A model generated the notes under the pieces. That model made no database searches. It saw nothing but the letters and a program-made list of their open reading frames with translations, and was not told the origin of the DNA. The position numbers and the translations under genes are program-made. Source: Bacteroides ndongoniae (GTDB taxonomy: Bacteria; Bacteroidota; Bacteroidia; Bacteroidales; Bacteroidaceae). From it: 64,000 bases of DNA. The stretch is taken from positions 1,178,001 to 1,242,000 of the forward strand of contig NZ_FNVV01000014.1 of NCBI RefSeq assembly GCF_900108345.1, read 5' to 3'. This document shows, one piece after another, positions 54,522 through 62,900 of this stretch. The first letter of the stretch is position 1. The number at the start of each line of letters is the position of its first letter.

Positions 54522-54636
54522 TAGATTATTACAGTTATGTATTTTATATCGCAAAGAAAAATAGTAGTTAAGTTTAACCCTAGGGAACCTCTGATTTTAT
54601 CCGCACTACCATGCGGGTTCCGGATATGGTATAATT

Positions 54637-55076
54637 ATAAGCACGTTACCCGTTACTTGCTGGAAATGGGCAATGGCTTTGCTTTCGTTGCACGACAGAA
54701 ACATTTCCAAGTCGGAAACAGCGATTTCTATGCAGACCTGATACTATATTCTATTCCACTGCACGCATATATCGTGGTAGAATTAAAGGCTACCCCATTC
54801 AAACCGGAGTATGCAGGGCAACTGAACTTCTACATCAATGTGGTGGATGATAAACTGAGGGGAGAGAATGACAACAAGACTATCGGGTTGTTGCTGTGCA
54901 AGGGAAAAGACGAAGTTGTAGCACAATACGCATTGACAGGCTATGACCAGCCGATAGGTATCAGCGATTACCAACTGAGCAAGGCAGTACCCGAAAATCT
55001 GAAATCTGCCCTACCGAGTATAGAAGAAATGGAAGAAGAACTGACCTTATTCCTTGACAAGGACAAGAACCCATAA
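54637..55076 (+). pseudogene. DUF1016 gene of element 2, C-terminal fragment
   Basis: The last ~146 residues, from KHVTRYLLEMGNGFAFVARQ to the stop, match the intact gene of element 1 and retain the nuclease aspartate (GNSDFYADL) and ExK (VVELKATPF). A frame starting at 54,537 would add unrelated residues. If this were translated it would be a lone nuclease domain. Confidence 0.85.
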
Positions 55077-55086
55077 TATAAAGTAT

Positions 55087-56106
55087 ATGGCAGGAAAGAT
55101 ACAGACGATGATTCCCCAATATGGAGAACTCAACAGAATATACAGAGACTATATAGATAATTACGCTTTTTCTTTTGACAGGCAGAAATTCATATCGGAT
55201 TTCTATCAGGAGTATAATGACATGAAATCTTTTGAAGCCGCTATCCTTGAACTGGTGCTTGACAAGCAAAAAGAGCAATACACCTTGATACTCAACAGCC
55301 TGAAAACTGAAATAGAAAAGAGCATACAGGCTTATGAGATACGCCCGTTAAGTGACAGAGCCATAGAACGTGCTTGCTATCAGCACATGGAAAGGTATTC
55401 TCAGGAAATTGAAGCCCAGCTGGATGTTACAAGAAGTCTGAGCAAGCCGCTGAATGAAGCCAACAACAGGTATGATTCCATTGGTTACAGGGAGCATACA
55501 GCCGAAGAGGAAAAACAGGCAGAGAAAGAATATGAACGCTGCAAGGCTGAATATGACAGGGAAAAAGCCAAACTGAACAAACTCTATGACCAGCAAAAGG
55601 CTACAAGAACAGAGGCATTCCAATATATGAAGAACTGTTGTGCGGACATATACCGTCAAAGCTGCCTTTTTCTGGATATATTGAAGAAATACATTCCTGA
55701 CGGGCAGCAAGAGTATGAACCGGATAAACCAATCAATCAACGGGAAACAACAGAAGAACAGCAGGAATATTTCAGCATGAAATTACTTTCGCTCATTCAT
55801 GAGGTGTGCGAAGGAGAACAGTTCGAAGAAATTTCCGCACCGGATTTTTATGCCAATATGAATCTTCACCCCTGCAACTGCAAGCTGAAAATAAAACCGA
55901 GAGAGAAAATACGTGTATGCTATCTGATATTCCTGATGAGCGAGAAACTCTCCAAACAGGACAGGGACAAATGGAAAGACAGAATACTGAAACTGCTGGA
56001 TATTGACGACAGCTACTACAAATCCAAGTACAAGGAGCCTGTTTCAGATTTCCCCAGTGACAGCAACCAAAATTTCGCCAAGGAAATGGAACATATATTC
56101 AGATAA
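55087..56106 (+). CDS. Unknown coiled-coil protein of element 2
   Basis: 339 residues from ATG 55087 (MAGKIQTMIPQYGELNR), sister of 36,729-37,748 and nearly identical. Conserved features are the charged helical stretch, NLHPCNCKLKIKPREK, and the end MEHIFR. It survives although its partner gene is broken, so its role is not strictly dependent on DUF1016. Function unknown. Confidence 0.75.
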   Translation: MAGKIQTMIPQYGELNRIYRDYIDNYAFSFDRQKFISDFYQEYNDMKSFEAAILELVLDKQKEQYTLILNSLKTEIEKSIQAYEIRPLSDRAIERACYQHMERYSQEIEAQLDVTRSLSKPLNEANNRYDSIGYREHTAEEEKQAEKEYERCKAEYDREKAKLNKLYDQQKATRTEAFQYMKNCCADIYRQSCLFLDILKKYIPDGQQEYEPDKPINQRETTEEQQEYFSMKLLSLIHEVCEGEQFEEISAPDFYANMNLHPCNCKLKIKPREKIRVCYLIFLMSEKLSKQDRDKWKDRILKLLDIDDSYYKSKYKEPVSDFPSDSNQNFAKEMEHIFR

Positions 56107-56145
56107 TCCGTGATATATCCTGATACTTTACGAAAGTTCCACTTT

Positions 56146-56178
56146 TACCACTCAAAATAATTTTTGAGTGGTATTTTT
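56146..56178 (+). terminator. Terminator of the unknown gene, element 2
   Basis: TACCACTCAAAA pairs with TTTTGAGTGGTA, then TTTTTATTTT. Same as 36,662-36,689 in element 1. Confidence 0.85.
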
Positions 56179-56252
56179 ATTTTCTGATATTCAATAAGAT
56201 ACAATGATATTCAGTTTGTACCGTCCCCATCCTTACCACTCATAACCCTACC

Positions 56253-56260
56253 TAATTTTG
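56253..56260 (+). promoter_or_regulatory. -7 box of the element 2 backbone operon
   Basis: TAATTTTG matches TAnnTTTG, 70 bases before the DUF3853 start. The surrounding block is preserved in element 1. Confidence 0.6.
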
Positions 56261-56329
56261 CATCGTTCGAGAACAGAAATAACAGCCAGTGCGCAGGGCT
56301 GATTGTTTAACGACTAAATAGATTGGACG

Positions 56330-56638
56330 ATGACAAATATCCAAGAATTATTATCAAAACCCGTCTGGCAGATGACAGGCGAAGAATTCATATTCCTGAG
56401 TAAGCACGCTTCAGGTCAGGCCGAAGCATTGCCGCAACCCGTTACAGACACGGAAAAGAAGTATGTGTACGGAATACTCGGCATAGCCAAACTGTTCGGG
56501 TGCAGTCTGCCCACTGCCAACCGCATAAAGAAAAGCGGTAAGATAGACAAGGCGATTACCCAGATAGGGCGCAAGATTATCGTAGATGCGGAATTGGCTC
56601 TTGAACTTGCCGGGAAGAAAACAGGAGGACGGAAATAA
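56330..56638 (+). CDS. DUF3853 helix-turn-helix protein of element 2
   Basis: 102 residues, close sister of 36,200-36,508, with GCSLPTANRIKKSGKI and the end AGKKTGGRK. Its stop overlaps ATG 56,638 by one base (TAATG) in front of repA. Likely directionality or control protein. Confidence 0.85.
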   Translation: MTNIQELLSKPVWQMTGEEFIFLSKHASGQAEALPQPVTDTEKKYVYGILGIAKLFGCSLPTANRIKKSGKIDKAITQIGRKIIVDAELALELAGKKTGGRK

Positions 56639-56652
56639 TGGGAGGTATGCTT

Positions 56653-57729
56653 ATGGACTATATGAAAGAAATAAAGGAGATTTCGGCAGAACAGGCTATA
56701 ATCCTTTGGCAAGCCTCACGCCTGAGCCTGTCGAAAATCTACGAAAAAGCACCTGAGATTCTAAAAGTGCAAGGTTCGGTCATTGGTACACTGGGCAATT
56801 TCAGTGCATCCATCGGCAAAGCCAAGAGTAAAAAGACTTTCAATGTATCGGCTATCGTAGCCGCCGCATTGAAAAACGGTACGGTACTGCGGTATGTTGC
56901 GGAACTACCGGAAGAAAAAAGGAAGATTCTTTATGTGGACACGGAACAAAGCCATTATCACTGTCTGAAAGTCATGAAACGTATTTTACGGCTTGCTGGT
57001 CTTCCTGATGACAGGGATAATGAACATCTGGAGTTTCTCGCTTTGAGGAAATACACGCCCGAACAGCGTATCAGGATTGTCGAACAGGCTATCTATAATA
57101 CACCGGACATAGGGCTTGTAATCATAGACGGCATCCGTGATATGGTATATGACATCAACAGTCCGGGAGAATCGACACGCATTATATCCAAACTGATGCA
57201 GTGGACGGATGACAGGCAGATACACATCCATACGATACTCCACCAAAACAAAGGCGATGAAAACGCAAGAGGGCATATCGGTACGGAGCTGAACAACAAG
57301 GCGGAAACTGTTCTGCTGGTGGAAAAGGACAAGAGCAACGGGGATATAAGCAATGTTTCAGCCATGCACATCCGTGCAATGGATTTCGAGCCTTTCGCTT
57401 TCCGTATCAACGACAATGCATTGCCTGAACTCATAGAGGGGTACAGACCCGAAGCGAAGAAACCCGGAAGACCGGAAGAGGAAAAGTTCGACCCTTACAG
57501 GCATATTACCGAACAACAGCACCGCATAGCACTGGAAGCGGCTTTCGGACTGAAAGAGGAATACGGCTACAAGGATTTGGAAACCGCCTTAATCAAGTCA
57601 TATATGTCGGTAGGTGTAAAACTGAACCATCAAAAAGCAGTATCACTTATCACCATGCTCCGGAACAAACGGATGATAGTACAGGAGAACGGCAGGAAAT
57701 ACACGTTCAAGCCGGACTTTCACTATTAG
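56653..57729 (+). CDS. RepA-like AAA ATPase of element 2
   Basis: 358 residues from ATG 56653 (MDYMKEIKEISAEQ), the start shared with element 1, with GGGAGG upstream; ATG 56,638 is also in frame. P-loop KAKSKKTFNVSA, VVIIDG-type Walker B (LVIIDGIRDMV) and HQNKGDENARGHIG sensor. The divergence from the element 1 copy is highest in the last ~90 residues, next to the iterons. Confidence 0.85.
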   Translation: MDYMKEIKEISAEQAIILWQASRLSLSKIYEKAPEILKVQGSVIGTLGNFSASIGKAKSKKTFNVSAIVAAALKNGTVLRYVAELPEEKRKILYVDTEQSHYHCLKVMKRILRLAGLPDDRDNEHLEFLALRKYTPEQRIRIVEQAIYNTPDIGLVIIDGIRDMVYDINSPGESTRIISKLMQWTDDRQIHIHTILHQNKGDENARGHIGTELNNKAETVLLVEKDKSNGDISNVSAMHIRAMDFEPFAFRINDNALPELIEGYRPEAKKPGRPEEEKFDPYRHITEQQHRIALEAAFGLKEEYGYKDLETALIKSYMSVGVKLNHQKAVSLITMLRNKRMIVQENGRKYTFKPDFHY

Positions 57730-57743
57730 ACCGTCTAACCTGT

Positions 57744-57865
57744 AATCACTTCACTTTATTCGGCAGGTCTATATATTAAGGATAAAGCGAAGCGGTTGCA
57801 GAGAATGTAAAACCGCTTCACTTTATTACCGTATCCTATATATACGAAAATAAAGTGAAGTGATT
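57744..57865. repeat. Iteron-like origin of element 2
   Basis: Four copies of AA(C/T)C(A/G)CTTCACTTTAT and complement at 57744-57759, 57782-57797, 57811-57826 and 57850-57865, in two inverted pairs around AT-rich centres (CTATATATT and CTATATATA). Same layout as 34,976-35,096. Confidence 0.7.
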
Positions 57866-57945
57866 ATACAGACCGTACTTCACAAAAAGGTACGGGCGAA
57901 AAGAGAAATAAATATTCCAACCATTATTCAAGCACTCATCTTATT

Positions 57946-58905
57946 ATGGATATACAAACAGCAAAACAAATCAGGATAGCGGATTTTCTGTACAGTTTGG
58001 GACATTCTCCCGTCAAGCAGCAAGGTATCAACCTGTGGTATAAATCCCCGCTACGGGAAGAAACAGAACCTTCATTCAAAGTAAATACCGAGCGCAACCA
58101 ATGGTATGATTTTGCAATCGGCAAAGGTGGAAATATCATCGCACTGGCACAGGAACTCTACTGTTCCGACTATGTGCCTTATCTTCTGCAGAAAATCGAG
58201 GAACAGACACCGTACATACGTCCCGTATCTTTCTCTTTTGGAAAGCAATCATTTTCCGAACCGAGTTTTCAGCAATTGGACATTGTGCTGCTGGCTTCTC
58301 CTGCCCTGCTTGCCTACCTACAGGAAAGAGGGATAAACACGGCACTGGCGAAAAGAGAATGTAAGGAAGCCCGTTTCACCCACAACGGCAAACGGTATTT
58401 CGCCATTGCTTTTCCGAACATATCGGGCGGATATGAAATCCGCAACCGATATTTCAAGGGATGTATCGCACCGAAAGAAATATCCCATATCAGACAGTCA
58501 GGAAAGCCAAGGAGTGCATGTTACGTTTTTGAGGGATTTATGGATTACCTTTCCTTTCTTACCTTAAGGCTGGAAAGCTGTCCGCAATCACCCGATTTCG
58601 ACAGACAGGATTACATAGTTCTTAATTCCGTAGCCAATGTTCCCAAGGCACTCTATCCGTTGGGAAGCTATGAGCGCATCCACTGTTTCTTTGACAATGA
58701 CCGTGCAGGAATGGAAGCAATACAGCAAATCCGAAAGGAGTATGATGCTACCCGGTATATACGTGACGCCTCGCAAATCTACAGTGGATGTAAAGATCTG
58801 AACGAATATTTACAGAAACGAATAGCCGATAGGAAAGAGCAAGCGCAATCTGTCAAAAAGAGGAATGATACGCTATCCAAGAAACCGAAAGGCTTCCGGT
58901 TATAG
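57946..58905 (+). CDS. Toprim primase-like protein of element 2
   Basis: 319 residues, sister of 33,944-34,903. Toprim glutamate in CYVFEGFMDYLSFL and DxD in HCFFDNDRAGME; the N-terminal part lacks zinc cysteines as in element 1. Likely primes single-strand replication. Its end overlaps the putative nick site. Confidence 0.85.
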   Translation: MDIQTAKQIRIADFLYSLGHSPVKQQGINLWYKSPLREETEPSFKVNTERNQWYDFAIGKGGNIIALAQELYCSDYVPYLLQKIEEQTPYIRPVSFSFGKQSFSEPSFQQLDIVLLASPALLAYLQERGINTALAKRECKEARFTHNGKRYFAIAFPNISGGYEIRNRYFKGCIAPKEISHIRQSGKPRSACYVFEGFMDYLSFLTLRLESCPQSPDFDRQDYIVLNSVANVPKALYPLGSYERIHCFFDNDRAGMEAIQQIRKEYDATRYIRDASQIYSGCKDLNEYLQKRIADRKEQAQSVKKRNDTLSKKPKGFRL

Positions 58906-59129
58906 CCCACTATAACTACACGCTTCGCTTACGTAGTTGTGGGCTCTCCCGAGGGGATTAGGGTTTTACCCTAATAACCCACTCAGGGCGTTTCTCCCCT
59001 GAGAACCCAGAGCAAAGAGTGACCCTCTCTTTGCAATCTCCGCTTATGGGTTACACCCCTAAGAACCCTGTGCGGTTATGAGCGGACAACAGAAAATTTC
59101 ACCAACAATCCAAATCAAATTTTAAGAAT
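58901..59129 (-). promoter_or_regulatory. Putative oriT of element 2
   Basis: GCCCACTATAACTAC (58905) pairs with GTAGTTGTGGGC (58933-58944). TATAGCCCACTATA (58901-58914), read on the minus strand, is the same nick-like site as in element 1. The rest of the spacer is hairpin-rich up to the relaxase. Confidence 0.6.
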
Positions 59130-60533
59130 ATGGCAACAAAATCAAGCATACATATCAAGCCCTGCAGAATTACATCAAGCGGGGCTCATAACCGAAGAGC
59201 AGCAGAGTATATGCGCAATATCGGCAAATCTCAAATCTACATCGTGCCCGAACTGACTTCCAATAACGAGCAGTGGATAAACCCCAGCTTCGGTAGTCCT
59301 GACCTGCAGGCGCACTATGAAAACATCAAACGGATGGTCAAGGAAAAGACCGGACGAGCGATGCAGGAAAAGGAGCGTGAACGCAAGGGAAAGAATGGGA
59401 AGATTATAAAAGTGGCTGGATGCTCACCAATCCGTGAGGGAGTATTACTCATCAGACCGGATACGACACTGGCAGACGTGCGTAAATTCGGTGAGGAATG
59501 CCAAAGACGCTGGGGTATCACACCGCTGCAAATCTTCCTGCACAAGGACGAGGGACACTGGCTTAGTGGACAACCCGAAGCCGGAGATAGGGAGAGTTTC
59601 CAAGTCGGTGAAAAGTGGTTCAAGCCGAATTACCATGCACATATCGTTTTCGACTGGATGAACCACGATACAGGTAAAAGCCGAAAGCTCAATGACGAGG
59701 ATATGACGGAAATGCAGAGTTTGGCATCCGACATTCTCCTGATGGAGCGTGGGCAGTCAAAGGCTGTTACTGGCAAGGAGCATCTGGAGCGTAACGATTT
59801 CATCATTGAGAAGCAGAAAGCCGAACTGCAACGCATGGATGCTGCAAAACGGCACAAAGAAGAACAGATAGGTCTTGCTGAACAGGAACTGAAACAGGTG
59901 AAATCAGAAATACGCACCGACAAGCTAAAGAAAACAGCCACCAATGCAGCCACCGCCATAGCAAGCGGTGTCGGTTCTCTTTTCGGTAGTGGAAAGTTGA
60001 AAGATTTGGAACAAGCCAATGAAAAATTGCGTCAGGAAGTTGTCAAGCGTGATAAAGGTATTGATGCATTAAAAGCCAAGATGCAACAAATGCAGGAACA
60101 GCACGGCAAACAGATACGCAATCTTCAAGGAATACACAATCAAGAGCTTGAAGCCAAAGACAGGGAAATTTCCCGGCTTAACACCTTGCTTGAAAAGGCA
60201 TTCAAGTGGTTTCCGATGCTTAAAGAGATGCTGAGAATGGAAAAATTGTGTGCTACCATCGGATTCACCAAAGAAATGATAGAGAGCCTCTTGACAAAGA
60301 AAGAAGCCATACAATGTAGTGGCAAAATTTATTCCGAAGAACACAGACATAAGTTTGATATCAAAAACGATGTTTTCAGGGTTGAGAAACATCCGATGGA
60401 TAGCGGTAAGCTCATACTGACTATAAACAGGATACAGATGGGAGAATGGTTCAAAGAGCAGTTTGATAAATTACGGCAAAGTTTACGAAGACCAACAGAA
60501 GAGCCAAGAAAAAGCAGAGGATTCAAATTGTAA
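59130..60533 (+). CDS. MobV-family relaxase of element 2
   Basis: 467 residues, same length as the element 1 copy. Motifs GAHNRRAAEYMRNIG and HKDEGH with NYHAHIVFDWMNHDTGK. The coiled coil is more divergent than the catalytic part. It would act at the adjacent oriT for transfer by a helper. Confidence 0.9.
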   Translation: MATKSSIHIKPCRITSSGAHNRRAAEYMRNIGKSQIYIVPELTSNNEQWINPSFGSPDLQAHYENIKRMVKEKTGRAMQEKERERKGKNGKIIKVAGCSPIREGVLLIRPDTTLADVRKFGEECQRRWGITPLQIFLHKDEGHWLSGQPEAGDRESFQVGEKWFKPNYHAHIVFDWMNHDTGKSRKLNDEDMTEMQSLASDILLMERGQSKAVTGKEHLERNDFIIEKQKAELQRMDAAKRHKEEQIGLAEQELKQVKSEIRTDKLKKTATNAATAIASGVGSLFGSGKLKDLEQANEKLRQEVVKRDKGIDALKAKMQQMQEQHGKQIRNLQGIHNQELEAKDREISRLNTLLEKAFKWFPMLKEMLRMEKLCATIGFTKEMIESLLTKKEAIQCSGKIYSEEHRHKFDIKNDVFRVEKHPMDSGKLILTINRIQMGEWFKEQFDKLRQSLRRPTEEPRKSRGFKL

Positions 60534-60632
60534 TTGTTAAATCGCTCAAATTTAGAAGAGAGGAGTAATCAAATGCTATTTTGGTTGCTCCTTTTTCGTA
60601 TCTTTATGGCATCACTTATAATACTGAATTAT

Positions 60633-61043
60633 ATGGATAAACAAATAAAATCAACAATTTGTGCCACATTAAACTGTAATATACAAACAGTTTGGAAAGT
60701 TGTAACATCCTTAAATGACTATTCATGGCGTAGTGATATTGTTTCTATTAGCTTTTCTGATAAAAGGCATTTTACTGAAAGAAATAGCGATGATATTATC
60801 ACACATTTTATAGTCAGAGTGTTTGAGCCATATAGCCAATATTCATTTGATTTGGATAACAAAAACTTATATGGTACGTGGACTGGATATTTCAAGCAAG
60901 TTGATACAAAAACTGAAATTAAATTTATAGAAATGATTTCTGTAAAGAAATGGTGGTTATATCCATTTGCCAAATGGTATTTGAAAAAACAACAGAAACA
61001 ATATGTATCAGATTTACAACGAAAGTGTGAACGCTATGAGTAA
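60633..61043 (+). CDS. SRPBCC-domain protein, element 2 cargo
   Basis: 136 residues from ATG 60633 (MDKQIKSTICATLNC); a longer frame from 60,534 has no homologue-like start. Helix-grip fold text: TVWKVVTSLNDYSWRSDIVS, then a long C-terminal helix. Such domains bind lipids or other hydrophobic ligands. Its stop overlaps the next start by 8 bases, so the two are coupled. Confidence 0.7.
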   Translation: MDKQIKSTICATLNCNIQTVWKVVTSLNDYSWRSDIVSISFSDKRHFTERNSDDIITHFIVRVFEPYSQYSFDLDNKNLYGTWTGYFKQVDTKTEIKFIEMISVKKWWLYPFAKWYLKKQQKQYVSDLQRKCERYE

Positions 61044-62580
61044 TGCAATAAATTATAAAACTCGTCCTTTACGTCAAGAGGAAACGTTCTTATTAAGAGA
61101 ATTCCTTTATGAAGCTATTTTCATCCCAAAAGGAATAGAAACTCCCTCAAAAGAGGTTATAAATGCACCTGAATTAAAATTATATATTGAAAACTTTGGA
61201 ACAAAAAAGGATGATTTTTGTTTGGTCGCTGATTGTGCAGGAAAAGTAATTGGTGCTGTATGGGTACGGATTATGAATGATTACGGACATATAGACAACC
61301 AAACTCCCTCCCTTTCCATTTCTTTATATAAAGAATACCGTAATAAAGGTATTGGAAGTCATTTAATGAACGAAATGTTAGCATCCCTTAAAGATAAGGG
61401 ATATAATCGTGTATCTCTTTCTGTACAAAAAGCCAACTATGCAGTTAATATGTATCTTAAGTTGGGATTCAAAATAATAAAAGAGACATTGGAGGAATTC
61501 TTAATGGTAAATGAATTGAATAAAAAAATGAGCAATTACCAACATTTTTTGTCAGGAGAATATTGTAACTATCTGGATGCAGAAGTGTTAGTGATGATAA
61601 ATAGAACAAAAGGTTATTTGTCCGTGTTAAATGACATAAAAACAGCGGAAAATGAAAAAAAAGAAATCCTTTCCAAAATGTTAGGAAACATTGGAAATCA
61701 TTCAAGCGTAGGACAAAACTTTACTTGTCAATGTGGTAAGCATATTTTTATTGGTGAACAAACTATTATTAATAAGAACTGTACGATGATGGATGAAAAT
61801 CAGATTCATATTGGTGATAGAGTACTAGTTGCTCCAAACGTGCAGTTTTATACGGCTACTCATCCAATTAATTTTGATGAGAGATTTGTGGAAAATTGGA
61901 ATGAAGATTCGGGGGAACTATTTTTCAGAACCAAAGCTTTACCAATCACCGTAGAAGATAATGCATGGATTGGCGGTGGTAGTATCATTCTTGCCGGAGT
62001 AACCATTGGAAAAGGTAGTGTAATTGGTGCAGGAAGTGTGGTTACAAAATCAATACCTGAGAATTGTCTTGCTGCTGGAAATCCATGTAAAGTGATTAGA
62101 TGGTTAAGCCCCCAATATAGGCTTCTCCCACTCGAAGAAAAGGACATTCCCGAAATGCAGGAATTATTTCGCTCTACCGTGCTGAATGTTAATATCAGGC
62201 ATTATACACAAGAAGAGGTAGAAGATTGGGCATCTTGTGGTGACAGTGTAGAGCATTTGAAAGAGCTTCTGTCACACAATCATTTTATAGGTGCTTTTGA
62301 TGAGGCGGGCCGCATGGTTGGCTTTTCATCTATGAATAAAGACGGCTATCTGCATTCCATGTTCGTACACAAGGATTGGCAAGGCAAAGGTGTGGCCACA
62401 CAACTTCTTTCTGAAGTTGAACGCATTGCCAAGCAATTGGAAGTTGCTGAAATAACATCCGAAGTAAGCCTGACAGCCAGACCGTTCTTTGAAAAGAAAG
62501 GATATGAAATAGTCAAAATACAGAAGTATAGGGCAAACAAACTGGAACTGACAAATTTTGTCATGCGCAAATTATTATAA
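61036..62580 (+). CDS. GNAT - sugar O-acetyltransferase - GNAT triple fusion
   Basis: 514 residues from ATG 61036. Residues 1-~155 are a GNAT domain (YKEYRNKGIGSHLMNEMLAS, Q/R-x-x-G-x-A/G). Residues 165-~358 are a complete Maa-type domain with its N-terminal part and left-handed beta-helix (NYQHFLSGEYCNYLDAE, FYTATHPI, AWIGGGSIILAGVTIG, SIPENCLAAGNPCKVI). Residues ~360-514 are a second GNAT (HKDWQGKGVATQLLSEVERI). ATG 61,528 begins the Maa part, as if three genes were joined by loss of stops. Substrates unknown. Confidence 0.85.
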   Translation: MSNAINYKTRPLRQEETFLLREFLYEAIFIPKGIETPSKEVINAPELKLYIENFGTKKDDFCLVADCAGKVIGAVWVRIMNDYGHIDNQTPSLSISLYKEYRNKGIGSHLMNEMLASLKDKGYNRVSLSVQKANYAVNMYLKLGFKIIKETLEEFLMVNELNKKMSNYQHFLSGEYCNYLDAEVLVMINRTKGYLSVLNDIKTAENEKKEILSKMLGNIGNHSSVGQNFTCQCGKHIFIGEQTIINKNCTMMDENQIHIGDRVLVAPNVQFYTATHPINFDERFVENWNEDSGELFFRTKALPITVEDNAWIGGGSIILAGVTIGKGSVIGAGSVVTKSIPENCLAAGNPCKVIRWLSPQYRLLPLEEKDIPEMQELFRSTVLNVNIRHYTQEEVEDWASCGDSVEHLKELLSHNHFIGAFDEAGRMVGFSSMNKDGYLHSMFVHKDWQGKGVATQLLSEVERIAKQLEVAEITSEVSLTARPFFEKKGYEIVKIQKYRANKLELTNFVMRKLL

Positions 62581-62613
62581 CCACTAGAACATGATTCCTT
62601 AAATGAATATAAA

Positions 62614-62653
62614 AACACCCGACTTTACATTCTTGGGTGTAAAATCGGGTGTT
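62614..62653 (-). terminator. Element-supplied terminator behind tRNA-Ser(TGA)
   Basis: AACACCCGACTTTACA with TGTAAAATCGGGTGTT, loop of 8, on the minus strand. Same stem and loop sequence (CCCAAGAA read on the transcript) as behind tRNA-Asp at 30,187-30,226. Confidence 0.85.
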
Positions 62654-62686
62654 AACCTTGTAAGCCATTGATTTCCAATGTTTATT

Positions 62687-62699
62687 GCGGAGAGACAGG
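62687..62699 (+). repeat. Right att site of element 2
   Basis: GCGGAGAGACAGG, the 3' end of tRNA-Ser(TGA), identical to 47,431-47,443. Confidence 0.9.
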
Positions 62700-62772
62700 G
62701 ATTCGAACCCCGGGTGCCTCGCAGCACAACGGTTTTCAAGACCGCCGCAATCGACCACTCTGCCACCTCTCC
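62688..62772 (-). tRNA. tRNA-Ser(TGA)
   Basis: 85 nt. Minus strand GGAGAGGTGGCAGAGTGGTC, anticodon TGA in CTTGAAA, long variable arm, TTCGAATCCC T-loop, end CTCTCCG. Complete; only its downstream region was altered by element 2. Confidence 0.96.
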
Positions 62773-62810
62773 AATACTGTTTTGTTGTTTGCTTCTCTCT
62801 TAAAGCGCTG

Positions 62811-62841
62811 CAAAGGTACGGATATTTTTTAAATCTGCAAA
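62811..62841 (-). promoter_or_regulatory. Promoter of tRNA-Ser(TGA)
   Basis: TTTG and TACCTTTG 19 bases apart on the minus strand, 38 bases upstream of the tRNA. Both boxes are perfect. Confidence 0.8.
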
Positions 62842-62871
62842 CTTTTTGGGCTTTTTTTCATGAATAAATCG

Positions 62872-62879
62872 TATTTTTG
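62872..62879 (+). promoter_or_regulatory. -7 box of mutS2
   Basis: TATTTTTG matches TAnnTTTG, 21 bases before ATG 62901, in a T-rich region divergent from the tRNA promoter. Confidence 0.55.
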
Positions 62880-62900
62880 TCTCCAAATTAGGCTAAGCCA

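Larger units (their letters stand above)
49340..54636 (+). mobile_element. Resistance insert that replaced the centre of DUF1016
   Basis: About 5.3 kb between the DUF1016 N-fragment and the resumed C-part at AAGCACGTTACCCG (54,637). Genes: mef, leader peptide, msr(D), nucleotidyltransferase, methyltransferase, HD hydrolase, all on the plus strand. It is more AT-rich than the backbone and has strong AGGAG-type ribosome sites, both pointing to a Firmicutes source. No transposase or inverted ends are visible, and ~160 residues of DUF1016 are missing. Borders are approximate. Confidence 0.8.
47431..62699 (+). mobile_element. Element 2: integrative mobilizable element in tRNA-Ser(TGA) with resistance insert
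   Basis: A 15.3-kb block between 13-bp att repeats, with the same gene order as element 1 but inverted in the window: integrase, DUF1016 (broken by the resistance insert), unknown protein, DUF3853, repA, iterons, primase, oriT, MobV, cargo. No transposase or conjugation genes are present. Confidence 0.92.

Noticed and set aside
49340..54636. Resistance block as an insertion sequence or composite transposon
   Set aside because: No transposase, inverted ends or target duplication are visible at the junctions; the DUF1016 gene also lost its middle.
54537..55076. Functional gene from ATG 54,537
   Set aside because: The first ~33 residues are unrelated junction sequence; the rest is the tail of the broken DUF1016 gene.
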